From Oscillospiraceae bacterium (GTDB lineage: Bacteria; Bacillota; Clostridia; Oscillospirales; Ruminococcaceae), in assembly GCA_022768545.1 (NCBI GenBank), contig JALELV010000078.1, positions 1 to 64,000 on the forward strand: a stretch of DNA of 64,000 bases, given 5' to 3'. Below are positions 17,216-25,842 of the stretch, one piece after another. Position 1 is the stretch's first letter, and each line of letters opens with the position of its first letter. The position numbers and the translations under genes were made by a program. The notes under the pieces are model-generated. The model made no database searches. It had not been told where the DNA came from and saw only the letters and a program-made list of their open reading frames with translations.

Positions 17216-17623
17216 TCAGTGGCAGCCGGAGCAGCTGGAACAGCTTCCGGTGCAGGAGCTCTGGGCCGCCTCGGCGTATTCCGGGTCTTCCCCGTTGACG
17301 CTCATGGTCAGGATCTGGTTGATCAGGTCCATCACAGAATCCATCTCCTGCTTGGCGGCCTGGAACACCATCATTTTGGGGTTGCCCATAATGGCGGCAT
17401 ACAGCTCCTTGATCTCCTTGTCCAGGGCGTTCATTTTGTCCTGGTCCCGCTCTTCCTTCTGGATCTCCTGGTTGAGGGACATGCGCTTGAGGTTAAACTC
17501 CCCGATCTGGGCCTGAAGCTGCTCGTCGTTGTCGTTTGCCTCCATGGCAAGGCGAAGGGTCAGGTAGCGGTCGTCCTGCTGAATTGCCTTGCCAAGGTCT
17601 TTTGCCATGCGAATAATATCCAT
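17216..17623 (-). CDS. ylbF: YlbF-family regulator with Cys-rich tail
   Basis: A 135-aa, mostly alpha-helical protein of the YlbF/YmcA family (MDIIRMAKDLGKAIQQDDRY, then coiled helices to residue 110). In Bacillus subtilis, YlbF (RicF) works with YmcA and YaaT to promote RNase Y-dependent mRNA processing, sporulation and competence. The C-terminus here is SSCTGSCSSCSGCH, with four Cys in 10 residues. That would suit an iron-sulfur cluster or zinc, consistent with reports of iron-sulfur clusters in the Ric complex. The ATG 17621-17623 follows GGGAGG. It lies between miaB and mutS. Confidence 0.85.
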   Translation of the reverse strand: MDIIRMAKDLGKAIQQDDRYLTLRLAMEANDNDEQLQAQIGEFNLKRMSLNQEIQKEERDQDKMNALDKEIKELYAAIMGNPKMMVFQAAKQEMDSVMDLINQILTMSVNGEDPEYAEAAQSSCTGSCSSCSGCH

Positions 17624-17692
17624 TTTCTGTTTCCTCCCAAAAATCTGTTTAATGATAAACTCCTGTTTTCAGGGCGCTTTCCGCCCTTTGTG

Positions 17693-19111
17693 TCAAACCA
17701 GCTCTCCAAACACTGCCCAGTTGAGGGAACGGGTGATCCGCACATCGGAAAACTGCCCGATCCTCTCCGGCGGGGCGGCAAACTCCACCGTGATGTTTCC
17801 CGGGCTCTTCCCCGAAAGGTAGCCCGGCCCGCTCTTGCCCTCGCCTTCCGCCAGCACCCGGAGGGTCTTGCCCACCAGGGCCTCGTTTCGCCCGGCGCCG
17901 ATCTCCTCCTGCGCCGCCAAAAGCTCCCGGAACCAACGGGACTTTTCCTCCGCGGGCACAGGGTCCTCCATGGAGGCGGCCCGGGTGCCCACCCTGGGGG
18001 AATAGAGGAAGGTAAACAAAAAGTCGTACCGAACCTCCCTGATCAGGCTGAGGGTCTCGCAGAACTCCTCGTAGGTCTCCCCGGGGAAGCCCACGATGAT
18101 GTCGCTGGAGAGGGTAAGCCCCGGGATCTTTTCCCGGGCATAGCGCACCAGCTCCAAATATTTTTCCCGGTCGTAGTGCCGGTTCATAGCGGCAAGTACC
18201 CGGTCGGAGCCGGACTGTACCGGGAGATGGAGATAGGGGCAGAGCTTTTTGCTCCCCGCTATGGTATCGATGAGCTCATGGGTGCAGTCCTTGGGGTGGG
18301 AGGTCATAAACCGCACCCGAAACTCCCCTGGGATCTTTTCGATCTCCCGCAGGAGCCCCGCAAAGGTGACATCCCCTGTCAGCCCTTTGCCGTAGGAGTT
18401 TACGTTCTGCCCCAAAAGGGTGATCTCCTTATAGCCCTGCTCCGCCAGCTCCCGCACGTCCCGCAGCACATTTTCCAGGCGGCGGCTGTGTTCTCTTCCC
18501 CGCACATAGGGCACCACACAGTAGGTACAGAAATTGTCGCACCCCTGCATGATGGGCAGCCAGGCTTTGATATTCCCGTCCCGGCGGATCGGCAGTCCCT
18601 CCACAAACTCCTCGGAGCGCTCTGCAGTGTCGAATACCCGCTTGTTTTCGGTGAGCACCCGGTACAAAAGCTCCGGCAGAAGCTGCAGCGCGTGGGTACC
18701 GAAAACAAGGTCTACATACGGGTAGCTCTTCCGGATCTTTTCCGACACATGCTCCTGCTGCATCATGCAGCCGCACAGGCCGATGACAAGGCCCGGGTTT
18801 TTCTTTTTAAGCCCCTTCAGCGCCCCCACGTTGCCGAACACCCGGTCCTCTGCGTTTTCCCGCACAGCGCAGGTATTGTAAAAGATAAGGTCCGCGTCCG
18901 AGACAGAATCGGTAAACCCGTAGCCGCTGCGGGCCAGGATTCCCTTGATCTTCTCCCCGTCCGCCACGTTTTGCTGGCACCCGTAGGAGTGGACATGGGC
19001 CAGAGGCGGGTGATCCATCCTCTCCGAAAGCAAAAGGCGCACCCTGTCACAGTATTCCCATTGCTCCCGGGGAAAAACAGCCCCTTCCCCGTTATTCTTG
19101 CTTTGCTCCAA
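17693..19111 (-). CDS. miaB: tRNA-2-methylthio-N6-dimethylallyladenosine synthase
   Basis: A 472-aa radical-SAM methylthiotransferase that thiolates and methylates i6A37. The N-terminal auxiliary-cluster cysteines lie in SYGCQQNVADGEK, FYNTCAVRENAED and GLCGCMMQ. The radical SAM cluster is CDNFCTYCVVPYVRG, and a TRAM domain lies at the C-terminus. I place the start at TTG 19109-19111, which has GGGAGG 7 nt upstream; longer versions have no ribosome site. The substrate is made by MiaA, encoded downstream. A strong promoter lies about 115 nt upstream. Confidence 0.95.
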   Translation of the reverse strand: MEQSKNNGEGAVFPREQWEYCDRVRLLLSERMDHPPLAHVHSYGCQQNVADGEKIKGILARSGYGFTDSVSDADLIFYNTCAVRENAEDRVFGNVGALKGLKKKNPGLVIGLCGCMMQQEHVSEKIRKSYPYVDLVFGTHALQLLPELLYRVLTENKRVFDTAERSEEFVEGLPIRRDGNIKAWLPIMQGCDNFCTYCVVPYVRGREHSRRLENVLRDVRELAEQGYKEITLLGQNVNSYGKGLTGDVTFAGLLREIEKIPGEFRVRFMTSHPKDCTHELIDTIAGSKKLCPYLHLPVQSGSDRVLAAMNRHYDREKYLELVRYAREKIPGLTLSSDIIVGFPGETYEEFCETLSLIREVRYDFLFTFLYSPRVGTRAASMEDPVPAEEKSRWFRELLAAQEEIGAGRNEALVGKTLRVLAEGEGKSGPGYLSGKSPGNITVEFAAPPERIGQFSDVRITRSLNWAVFGELV

Positions 19112-19225
19112 AAAACGACCTCCCGACAGGCCGGAAAACAGCCTGGTGTATTTTGTAAAAAAGCGGGACGCGGCCAAAAGGAGCCTGCTCTCAAAAGCCT
19201 GTCCCCAAACTCACTTTGAAATTAT

Positions 19226-19254
19226 ATTTTATCATGACAGGATCTCTTTTTCAA
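19226..19254 (-). promoter_or_regulatory. Promoter of the miaB transcript
   Basis: Minus-strand TTGAAA (19249-19254), a 17-nt spacer and TAAAAT (19226-19231), continuing into TATAAT, lie about 115 nt upstream of the miaB start. The same hexamer pair is found upstream of rnfC and efp. Confidence 0.7.
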
Positions 19255-19289
19255 TGCCCGCTTTTGCCGGAAGAGCGGCGTTTTCCCAA

Positions 19290-19321
19290 ACGGGGCGCGG
19301 AGCAAAAGCCCCGCGCCCCGT
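19290..19321 (-). terminator. GC-rich hairpin after the 551-aa membrane protein gene
   Basis: An 11-bp perfect stem (19290-19300 paired with 19311-19321) starts 8 nt beyond the stop codon. Only three T follow directly on the minus strand, so termination may be moderate. Confidence 0.55.
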
Positions 19322-19329
19322 CTGCGCTT

Positions 19330-20985
19330 TTATTTCTGCTGGTACATCAGGTTATCGAAGGTCCCCACCTCTTTGGTCACCCGGATATCCTCCGCAAAAT
19401 ACTCCAGCGTCACCCGGTCACCCGGGACGGTGAGCGCAAGCTCCGGGCTCAGCTGGGAATTCGCGTTAAAGATCAGGTTCGGGTACTCCGACAAAATCAT
19501 GCGGTAGTCGGTAGAGTCGCCGTTATACTCGGCGGCAATGCGTTCCACCGTGCCGGTGACGCTCTTCTTTTCCGCGGACTGGTCGAGGTTCGGCTGGGCT
19601 CCGGTGTTCTTGATGGCCTGCTCATAATCCCGCAGGGCGGCCTGGATGGTCTCTCCGGTACCCACCACGGAATAATCGGTGACCGAAACCATGGCGTATT
19701 GCTTGATAAGGCCTTCGTAATCCTTCAGCGTCATAAAGTAGGTAGGCTCGGAGTTTACGTTGAGGATCAGCGGGAAGGAAGCAGTGTATTTCAGATGCTG
19801 CACCTTGCCCTGGGCGCTGCTTTGGGCCGCCGACTCCGTGGCGCCAGCCATCTGATACTGGAAAGAATCCTTCGTGACCATGTTCACCATAATAAAACCG
19901 ATGGCGCTCTCGTCGGAGCCCACGCTGGTAAGGCCGGTGAACAGATAGCACTGCCCATTGTTGTAGACGATGATCTCGCCCTCCGAGGTACGGAATTTAT
20001 CTTTGTTGGCCCAGTTGAGAAAACCGTTGATATACTCGCCCCGGTTGTTGATCTGCTGCATCACAAAGCTCTCCGGCTGCACCCGGTCCACCCAGGAGGG
20101 GACATTTTCAATGGCATATTTCTGCGTCTCGCCCGTGGTGGCGTGCACCAGCACGACCCCCGTAGCCTCCGGCAGGCTGAAACCGCGCAGGTTTTTATAG
20201 GTGGAGATCACCCAGTAGGGCTCGCCGCTGTCGTCAAGCTCAAAGGAATAATCCACAATACCGGTAAAGAGCGCCGCCCCAAAGCGGGTATACCGGGTAA
20301 GGTTCTGGAAGAAATAGGCCCCCGGCTGGTATTTGAGGTACTTTCCATCCACATATTCCACATCTTTTACATTGGTAGCGGAAACGGTGATATACCCGGG
20401 AGTTCCCTCCAGGTTGGTAAGCCACTTGAAAAAGCCGGAATGGTGCAGCGGCACCACCCACTGCAGCTTTCCGTCCACCATCTGGATGGTGGGCTCCCCC
20501 AGCACCACCTGGCTGCCCATGGAGGGGCGCTCGCCCAGCTTTTTGTCGGCCAACTTGCGGGCAAGCTGCTCATCCACCACCGGCACCTGAGAGATATCGA
20601 TGGCCTGCACCTCTTCGCTGAATTTGCGGATCTCCGACTCCCCGATCTGAGAACGGTAGGCGCTGCAGTTAAAGAAAACGCTGGAGCCTATCACGGTGAC
20701 CGCGATCGCCGCCCAGGGGATACCAATGATCCATTTTGCCTGTTTGGGAAATTTTCCTCCCGGGACAAGCTCGAACACGCCGCGATGGAGCTCATCCTGC
20801 ACCATGCGCACCCCGCCCATCCCTGTCAGCACCCAGACAAGGGTGTACACTGTGATGGTAAAGGCCCAGAACAGCGCCCCGTCCAGGTACAGGGGGTTTA
20901 AGTTGACCGATTTGACCAGCACATACAGAATAAGCGCCAGGGTAAGCGCCAGATAAATCCAAACCCTTTTCTTTTTTAAATTCAA
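19330..20985 (-). CDS. Conserved-looking membrane-anchored protein, unknown function
   Basis: A 551-aa protein. Three hydrophobic helices lie at about residues 9-26, 37-54 and 84-104. The remaining 440 residues are probably outside the membrane and beta-rich. Two similar sub-motifs, ATGVVLVHATTGETQKYAI and IGFIMVNMVTKDSFQYQMA, suggest repeated PepSY-like units, but this is a visual impression. I place the start at TTG 20983-20985 (AGGA 8 nt upstream), because an upstream in-frame ATG overlaps a good -10 element and lacks a ribosome site. No catalytic motif is recognised. It follows the AI-2E permease gene but has its own promoter. Confidence 0.7.
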   Translation of the reverse strand: MNLKKKRVWIYLALTLALILYVLVKSVNLNPLYLDGALFWAFTITVYTLVWVLTGMGGVRMVQDELHRGVFELVPGGKFPKQAKWIIGIPWAAIAVTVIGSSVFFNCSAYRSQIGESEIRKFSEEVQAIDISQVPVVDEQLARKLADKKLGERPSMGSQVVLGEPTIQMVDGKLQWVVPLHHSGFFKWLTNLEGTPGYITVSATNVKDVEYVDGKYLKYQPGAYFFQNLTRYTRFGAALFTGIVDYSFELDDSGEPYWVISTYKNLRGFSLPEATGVVLVHATTGETQKYAIENVPSWVDRVQPESFVMQQINNRGEYINGFLNWANKDKFRTSEGEIIVYNNGQCYLFTGLTSVGSDESAIGFIMVNMVTKDSFQYQMAGATESAAQSSAQGKVQHLKYTASFPLILNVNSEPTYFMTLKDYEGLIKQYAMVSVTDYSVVGTGETIQAALRDYEQAIKNTGAQPNLDQSAEKKSVTGTVERIAAEYNGDSTDYRMILSEYPNLIFNANSQLSPELALTVPGDRVTLEYFAEDIRVTKEVGTFDNLMYQQK

Positions 20986-21022
20986 AGCAGCCCATCCTTT
21001 TCTTTTGTCTCTTTTTTCCCAC

Positions 21023-21053
21023 CTCATTGTACCACAAGGGCGGGGGCTTCTCC
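21023..21053 (-). promoter_or_regulatory. Extended -10 promoter of the 551-aa protein gene
   Basis: On the minus strand TGGTACAAT (an extended -10, TGnTACAAT) overlaps the upstream in-frame ATG, with a weak TGGAGA 17 nt upstream. This places transcription start inside the longer reading frame and supports the TTG start at 20985. Confidence 0.5.
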
Positions 21054-21083
21054 ACCGGAAAGCGCATAGTTTACGGACTATTC

Positions 21084-21125
21084 AAAAATAGGCCCGCGCC
21101 CTCCCCGTCCGGGAGGGCGCAGGCC
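21084..21125 (-). terminator. Rho-independent terminator of the AI-2E permease gene
   Basis: A 15-bp stem with one mismatch (21091-21105 paired with 21111-21125) is followed by TATTTTT on the minus strand, about 30 nt after the stop codon. Confidence 0.85.
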
Positions 21126-21155
21126 CCGGGGCAGGCTGCCGGGACATCCGGCGCC

Positions 21156-22358
21156 TTATTTCTTTTTGAGCAGCGGATGCCGCCGGGACGCATATTCCGA
21201 GGTGGCGGAGGGAAGCCCCCGCTTTTCCAGCCGCAGCTCCACGACGGTGCGCAGCAGAGAATAGATCACCGCAAAGGTGGGCACGCCGACAAACATGCCC
21301 AGCACTCCAAAGTATCCGCCGAAGAGCAGGATGGAAAAGATCACCCAGAAGGCAGAGATCCCGATGGAGCTGCCCAGGATCTTCGGCCCCAGGATGTTTC
21401 CGTCAAACTGCTGCAGCACCAGGATCATGACGAGGAACCAGAAGGCCTTGACCGGGTCTATGATAAAGATGATGAGCGCACTGGGGATCGCCCCGATAAA
21501 CGGCCCAAAGTAAGGGATCACATTGGTGACCCCCACAATGACACTGACCAGCATGGCCATGGGCATTTTGAACAGGGACATGCAGATAAAGCAGAGGATG
21601 CCGATGATCAGGGAATCCAGAAGCTTGCCGGTGATAAAGCCGCTGAAAACCTGGTTGCTGGTATGGGTAATGTCCACCATCCGGTCCACAGCGCGGGTGG
21701 GGAAAAACGCATACAGGGTCTTTTTGGTCTGAGCAAAAAAACGCTCCTTGCCCATCAGAAGGTAAATCGAGATGATGATGCCGAGGATGGAATTTGTCAC
21801 TCCTACGGTAAGGGAGCGGGTAAAGCTGAGCGCCAGGGGCAGCGAAGAGGCAAGCCAGGCGTAAAACGCCTCCAGGATCTTTTCCGCCGACTGCATCACC
21901 TTTCCCAGGAGCTCCTGGATATACGGGTCGGAGGGAAGCTTGTCCAGGACCCCCTCCAGCCACTGGGTGGCGGCCGGGATATAAGAGGAGATGTTGGAGA
22001 CGATACCGGATATGCTGGAGGCCACCTGGGGCGCTACAATGGAGAAAAATACCGTGATCACCGCGATGGAACAGAAATAGGTCAGCACAATGGCTGCCAC
22101 CCTTTTGGCCCGGGTGGAAATTTTCTCCCGGAATATTTTCCCCAGCACCTTCTGTTCGAAAAAGCGCATGACCGGGTTTAACACATAGGCGATGGAAAAA
22201 CCGTAGATCATGGGGAGCATAATGGCCACGAAGCCGTCCCAAAAGGTTTTCAGCGCTTTAAAATGGTTCATGCCCGCGTAAAACAGCATCGCCGCGGCAA
22301 TGACCAAAAAGGCATAGACCGCTATGGTAGTATACTTGCGGTTCCAGTCTATTTTCAT
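21156..22358 (-). CDS. AI-2E/PerM-family transporter
   Basis: A 400-aa polytopic membrane protein of the AI-2E (PerM, YtvI) family. About seven or eight hydrophobic helices are visible, with the family segments NVIPYFGPFIGAIPSALI (about residues 300-317) and LQQFDGNILGPKILGSSIGI (about 340-359). Members have been linked to autoinducer export, ion antiport or sporulation-related secretion, so the substrate is unknown. The ATG at 22356-22358 follows GAGAGGG; a TTG seven codons earlier has no ribosome site. It is followed by its own terminator. Confidence 0.88.
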   Translation of the reverse strand: MKIDWNRKYTTIAVYAFLVIAAAMLFYAGMNHFKALKTFWDGFVAIMLPMIYGFSIAYVLNPVMRFFEQKVLGKIFREKISTRAKRVAAIVLTYFCSIAVITVFFSIVAPQVASSISGIVSNISSYIPAATQWLEGVLDKLPSDPYIQELLGKVMQSAEKILEAFYAWLASSLPLALSFTRSLTVGVTNSILGIIISIYLLMGKERFFAQTKKTLYAFFPTRAVDRMVDITHTSNQVFSGFITGKLLDSLIIGILCFICMSLFKMPMAMLVSVIVGVTNVIPYFGPFIGAIPSALIIFIIDPVKAFWFLVMILVLQQFDGNILGPKILGSSIGISAFWVIFSILLFGGYFGVLGMFVGVPTFAVIYSLLRTVVELRLEKRGLPSATSEYASRRHPLLKKK

Positions 22359-22406
22359 GACGGACCCTCTCTTTCCCAAATAAAATCCGGTGGGGTCTGG
22401 CTTTGT

Positions 22407-24338
22407 TTATGTCCCCAGCTCTTCGGAAAGTGCCGCCCAATCGTCGTAGGCACGGGCCAGCAGGCCCTTTGTCTCATCAAGCTGCGCGCACTTCTCAGCC
22501 ATGAGCTTATAATCTCCGCACACTTCCGGAAGAGCGATCTCCTCCTCCAGGGCCGCCGCCGTCTCCTCGTAGGAGGCGATGGTGCTTTCCAATTGCTTCA
22601 GCTCCTGCTTCAGACGGTTTTCCTCGCTCTTCTGCCGGCGGTTCCGGTATGCCCGGCGGGCGGAGGACTCTTCCTGTTTCACCGGCTTGGGAGCGGGAGG
22701 CTGCTCCTGCTGTTGTTTCTCCTTCTGGGCCAGGTAATCGTCATAATTTCCCTTATACTGTGTCACGCCGTCTTCGTGGAACTCCACGATCCGGCTGGGC
22801 ACGCGGTTGAGCATATAGCGGTCATGGCTCACCATAACAATGGTACCGGTAAACTCCATCAGTGCCTCCTCCAGCTCCTCCTTGGAGGCAAGATCCAGAT
22901 GGTTGGTGGGCTCATCCAAAACAAGGACGTTGCCCCTCTGCAGCATCAGCAGCGCAAAGTTGAGCTTTGCCTTTTCTCCACCGCTTAGCACCCCCACCTT
23001 TTTATAGACATTTTCTCCCGTGAGCAGCACGCCGCCTAAAATACTGCGCACCCGGTTCTCGGTCATGGCAGGGTAACGGTGCCAAACCTCCTCCAGGGCC
23101 GTAAGCTCCGGATGAAGGTTTTTGATCTCCTGCTCATAATATGCGGTCTTTACGTTTTTGCCCCAGGTAAAACCGCCCTCCTCCTGGGGGATCAACCGCA
23201 GCACCGTCTTTAAAAAGGTGGATTTTCCCACCCCGTTGGCGCCGATCACCGCCACCTTGTCCCCCCGCTCCACCAAAAGGTCGATGTGGGAGGCAAGTAT
23301 TTTGTGTTCCGTGCCGCTTCCCACCCCCAGGGCAAGGTCCCGGGTGGAGAGCACGTCCTTGACAGGCTCCCGGTCGTATTCAAAGCGCAGATGGGCGGAC
23401 TTCAGCTCTCCCCCCGGCTTTTCCAGGCGCTCCATGCGCTCCAGGGCGGCGATGCGGCTCTGGGCACGCTTGGTGGTGGAGGCCCGTACCAGGTTGCGGG
23501 CTACAAAGTCCTCCATGGAGGCGATCTCCTGCTGCTGGATCTCATATTCCTTCTGGAGGCGGGCCAGACGCTCCTTTTTCAACGCCTGATATTTGGTATA
23601 GTTCCCTTTGTAGGATACAAGCTTTCCCCGCTCCAGGTCCCACACGGTGGTCACCAGCTTATCAAGGAAGTACCGGTCGTGGGAGACGATGAGCAGCGCG
23701 CCCTTGTAAGAGGCCAGATATTCCTCCAGCCAGGTGAGGGTCTTAAAATCCAGATGGTTGGTGGGCTCGTCCAAAATCAGCAGCTGGGGCTGTTCCAGCA
23801 GAAGCTTTGCCAGGGCAAGACGGGTCTTCTCGCCGCCGCTCAGGGTGGAGATGATAGTCTCCGGGGGCTTGTCCCCAAACCCCATGCCGTTGAGGATTGT
23901 CCGGATGCGCACCTCGACCAGATACCCGTCAGCCTTGTCAAACTGCTCGTCCAGGCGTGCGTAGCGGTGGGAGAGCTCTTCATAGCGCTCCCGCTCCCGC
24001 TCCGTGTCCAGGGCCGCCATCTCCCGCTCCAGGGCCCGAAGCTCCTTTTCCATGGCCAGAGTGCCTTCAAACACCCGCAACATCTCTTCCCAAAGGGTAT
24101 TTTCTCCCTCCAAGCCGCTGTTCTGTTCCAAAAAGCCCACCGACACCTGCCGGGACAGGGCAAGCTCTCCGTCATCCGGCAGCTCCCGTCCGGTAAAAAT
24201 TTTAAGCAGGGTGGATTTTCCCGCCCCGTTGACCCCCACAAGGCCAATGCGGTCGTTGTCCTCTATTTTGGCGGTGATGTCCGTCAGGACGACGCTGCCG
24301 CCAAAGCTTTTATTTAAATGTTCCGCGGATAATATCAT
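22407..24338 (-). CDS. ABC-F family ATPase (ribosome-associated)
   Basis: A 643-aa soluble protein with two ABC domains and no membrane segment. The Walker A motifs are GVNGAGKSTLLKIF and GANGVGKSTFLKTV; the signature motifs are LSGGEKTRLALAKLL and LSGGEKAKLNFALLM; the Walker B motifs end in LDEPTNHLD. The inter-domain linker has the ABC-F pattern, and there is a C-terminal coiled coil (EENRLKQELKQLESTIASYE). This matches YdiF/Uup-like translation factors that act on the ribosomal E site. The ATG at 24336-24338 follows GGAGGG. Its promoter is back-to-back with that of aroB. Confidence 0.92.
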   Translation of the reverse strand: MILSAEHLNKSFGGSVVLTDITAKIEDNDRIGLVGVNGAGKSTLLKIFTGRELPDDGELALSRQVSVGFLEQNSGLEGENTLWEEMLRVFEGTLAMEKELRALEREMAALDTERERERYEELSHRYARLDEQFDKADGYLVEVRIRTILNGMGFGDKPPETIISTLSGGEKTRLALAKLLLEQPQLLILDEPTNHLDFKTLTWLEEYLASYKGALLIVSHDRYFLDKLVTTVWDLERGKLVSYKGNYTKYQALKKERLARLQKEYEIQQQEIASMEDFVARNLVRASTTKRAQSRIAALERMERLEKPGGELKSAHLRFEYDREPVKDVLSTRDLALGVGSGTEHKILASHIDLLVERGDKVAVIGANGVGKSTFLKTVLRLIPQEEGGFTWGKNVKTAYYEQEIKNLHPELTALEEVWHRYPAMTENRVRSILGGVLLTGENVYKKVGVLSGGEKAKLNFALLMLQRGNVLVLDEPTNHLDLASKEELEEALMEFTGTIVMVSHDRYMLNRVPSRIVEFHEDGVTQYKGNYDDYLAQKEKQQQEQPPAPKPVKQEESSARRAYRNRRQKSEENRLKQELKQLESTIASYEETAAALEEEIALPEVCGDYKLMAEKCAQLDETKGLLARAYDDWAALSEELGT

Positions 24339-24524
24339 TTTGCCCTCCGAAAAAACGCCCGGGATAAACCCGTCGGCATTGCTTCCGCCCCGGCCAGACA
24401 AGGAAACCGTCCGGCCCTCGGGGCATTTTGCAGCTGCGCCGCTCCCCCGTCTGTCAAAAGCAGAGCCGCCGGAGCCGGCGCCGCTGTACCCGCCGTCAAA
24501 AGCGGCACGACACATACTGCGGTT

Positions 24525-24553
24525 ATTATATCATAGGCCCTTTTTTTCGGCAA
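24525..24553 (-). promoter_or_regulatory. Promoter of the ABC-F gene
   Basis: Minus-strand TTGCCG (24548-24553), a 17-nt spacer and a perfect TATAAT (24525-24530). The -35 element lies only 6 nt from the -35 of the oppositely directed aroB promoter. Confidence 0.7.
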
Positions 24554-24559
24554 CTGATA

Positions 24560-24588
24560 TTGACAAAAGCACTTTGGGACGATATCCT
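24560..24588 (+). promoter_or_regulatory. Promoter of the aroBAC operon
   Basis: A consensus TTGACA (24560-24565), a 17-nt spacer and TATCCT (24583-24588). This predicts a transcription start near 24595 and a leader of about 190 nt before aroB. Within the rest of the 445-nt gap between the ABC-F and aroB starts I see only the divergent promoters and the leader hairpins. Confidence 0.75.
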
Positions 24589-24628
24589 TTTTAAAGGAAA
24601 CTGCGGAGGGGAAACCCGCGCCGGCGGG

Positions 24629-24714
24629 GCGCTTCCGGGCTTTTCCGGAGGCGCTGTCCGCCCCATTCCGCCACAGCCTGTTCAGCCGGTGTTTTTAACA
24701 CCGGCTGAACGCTT
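24629..24714 (+). promoter_or_regulatory. Structured, attenuator-like leader of aroBAC
   Basis: Two hairpins lie between promoter and aroB. The first pairs 24629-24638 with 24645-24654 (10 bp, including G-T pairs). The second is a perfect 14-bp stem (24680-24693 with 24697-24710) with a 3-nt loop and a TTTT tract at 24713-24716. The second looks like an intrinsic terminator, yet no plus-strand gene ends here, so premature termination of the aro transcript is the simple reading. I see no T-box core (AGGGTGG) or known riboswitch. Confidence 0.55.
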
Positions 24715-24783
24715 TTATCCCCCTGACTGTACAAAGATCCTGCGCCGGGAGTTTTTCTCCGCGGCGGGAAACGAGGTTTTGCC

Positions 24784-25842
24784 ATGAACAGTATATCCGT
24801 AAAAACCGGACGCCCCTATGAGATCCGGATAGAAAAAGGCCTGCTGACAGGGACAGGTGCGCTGATGAAGCCCCTCTTTGAGGGCCGGCGCCTTGCCGTT
24901 GTCTCCGACAGCCGGGTGGCGCCGCTGTACCTGCGCTCCCTGCTCGATTCCCTCGCCGCGGCGGGTTTTGAGCCCCCCGCCACCTTCACCGTCCCCGAGG
25001 GGGAGGAGTCCAAGTCCCTTAAAATGGCCTCCGTCCTCTACGATTTTTTGGCGGAGCACCGCATTCGCCGCAGCGACTGCCTGATCGCCCTGGGCGGCGG
25101 CGTGGTGGGAGACCTCACCGGTTTTGTCGCCTCCACCTACTGCCGCGGCATGTGCTTTGTCCAGGTGCCCACCACTCTGCTCGCCCAGATCGACTCCTCC
25201 GTGGGCGGTAAAACCGCTGTAAACCTCGCCGCCGGCAAAAACATGGTGGGCACCTTCTGGCAGCCCTCTTTGGTGGTGTGCGACCCCGACACGCTGAACA
25301 CCCTCCCGGAGGACATCTTTGCCGCGGGGGTAGCCGAAGCCATCAAGTACGGAATGATCCGGGACGAGCGGCTCTTTGCGCTTTTGGAGGGAGGAGATGC
25401 CCGCGGGCACATCGATGAGGTGATCTCCCGCTGTGTGCAGATCAAACGCGATATTGTCCAGCACGACGAGCGGGATACCGGAGAGCGCATGCTGCTCAAC
25501 TTTGGACATACCCTGGGGCACGGGGTGGAAAGCGACAGCCGCTACGCCCTCTCTCATGGGTTTTCCGTGGCCATCGGCATGAATATGATCGTTAAAGCCT
25601 CCGCCGCCCGGGGGATCACCGACCCTTCGGTGCAGGCCCGCCTGGAGGCGGCCTGCCACCGCTGCGGGCTGCCCACCTCCTACGACGGAGACCTGGAGCG
25701 GGTGCTCTCTCTCTGCCGCGGCGACAAAAAAAGTGAGGCGGGCGGGCTGCGTGCCATCCTGCTCCGCCGGTTGGGGGAGGGCTATATCCAGCCCTTTACC
25801 TTTGAGGAATTTGAAGCCTTTGTAAGGGAGGGTCTGGCCTGA
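24784..25842 (+). CDS. aroB: 3-dehydroquinate synthase
   Basis: A 352-aa enzyme that converts DAHP to 3-dehydroquinate, the second step of the shikimate pathway. It uses NAD and zinc. The glycine-rich NAD motif GGGVVGDLTGFVASTY lies near residues 102-117. The metal ligands are in VAEAIKYGMI (Glu), FGHTLGHGVE (His) and SHGFSVAIGMN (His). The ATG at 24784 has GAGG 8 nt upstream. Its stop codon overlaps the aroA start (TGATG). It is the first gene of the plus-strand aro operon. Confidence 0.96.
   Translation: MNSISVKTGRPYEIRIEKGLLTGTGALMKPLFEGRRLAVVSDSRVAPLYLRSLLDSLAAAGFEPPATFTVPEGEESKSLKMASVLYDFLAEHRIRRSDCLIALGGGVVGDLTGFVASTYCRGMCFVQVPTTLLAQIDSSVGGKTAVNLAAGKNMVGTFWQPSLVVCDPDTLNTLPEDIFAAGVAEAIKYGMIRDERLFALLEGGDARGHIDEVISRCVQIKRDIVQHDERDTGERMLLNFGHTLGHGVESDSRYALSHGFSVAIGMNMIVKASAARGITDPSVQARLEAACHRCGLPTSYDGDLERVLSLCRGDKKSEAGGLRAILLRRLGEGYIQPFTFEEFEAFVREGLA

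Noticed and set aside
16445-19219. A 924-codon open frame on the plus strand opposite mutS and miaB
   Set aside because: It mirrors MutS and MiaB, which have clear motifs. Long antisense frames are expected in GC-rich DNA.
24595-24783. T-box riboswitch upstream of aroB
   Set aside because: The AGGGTGG/antiterminator core could not be found; only hairpins are present.
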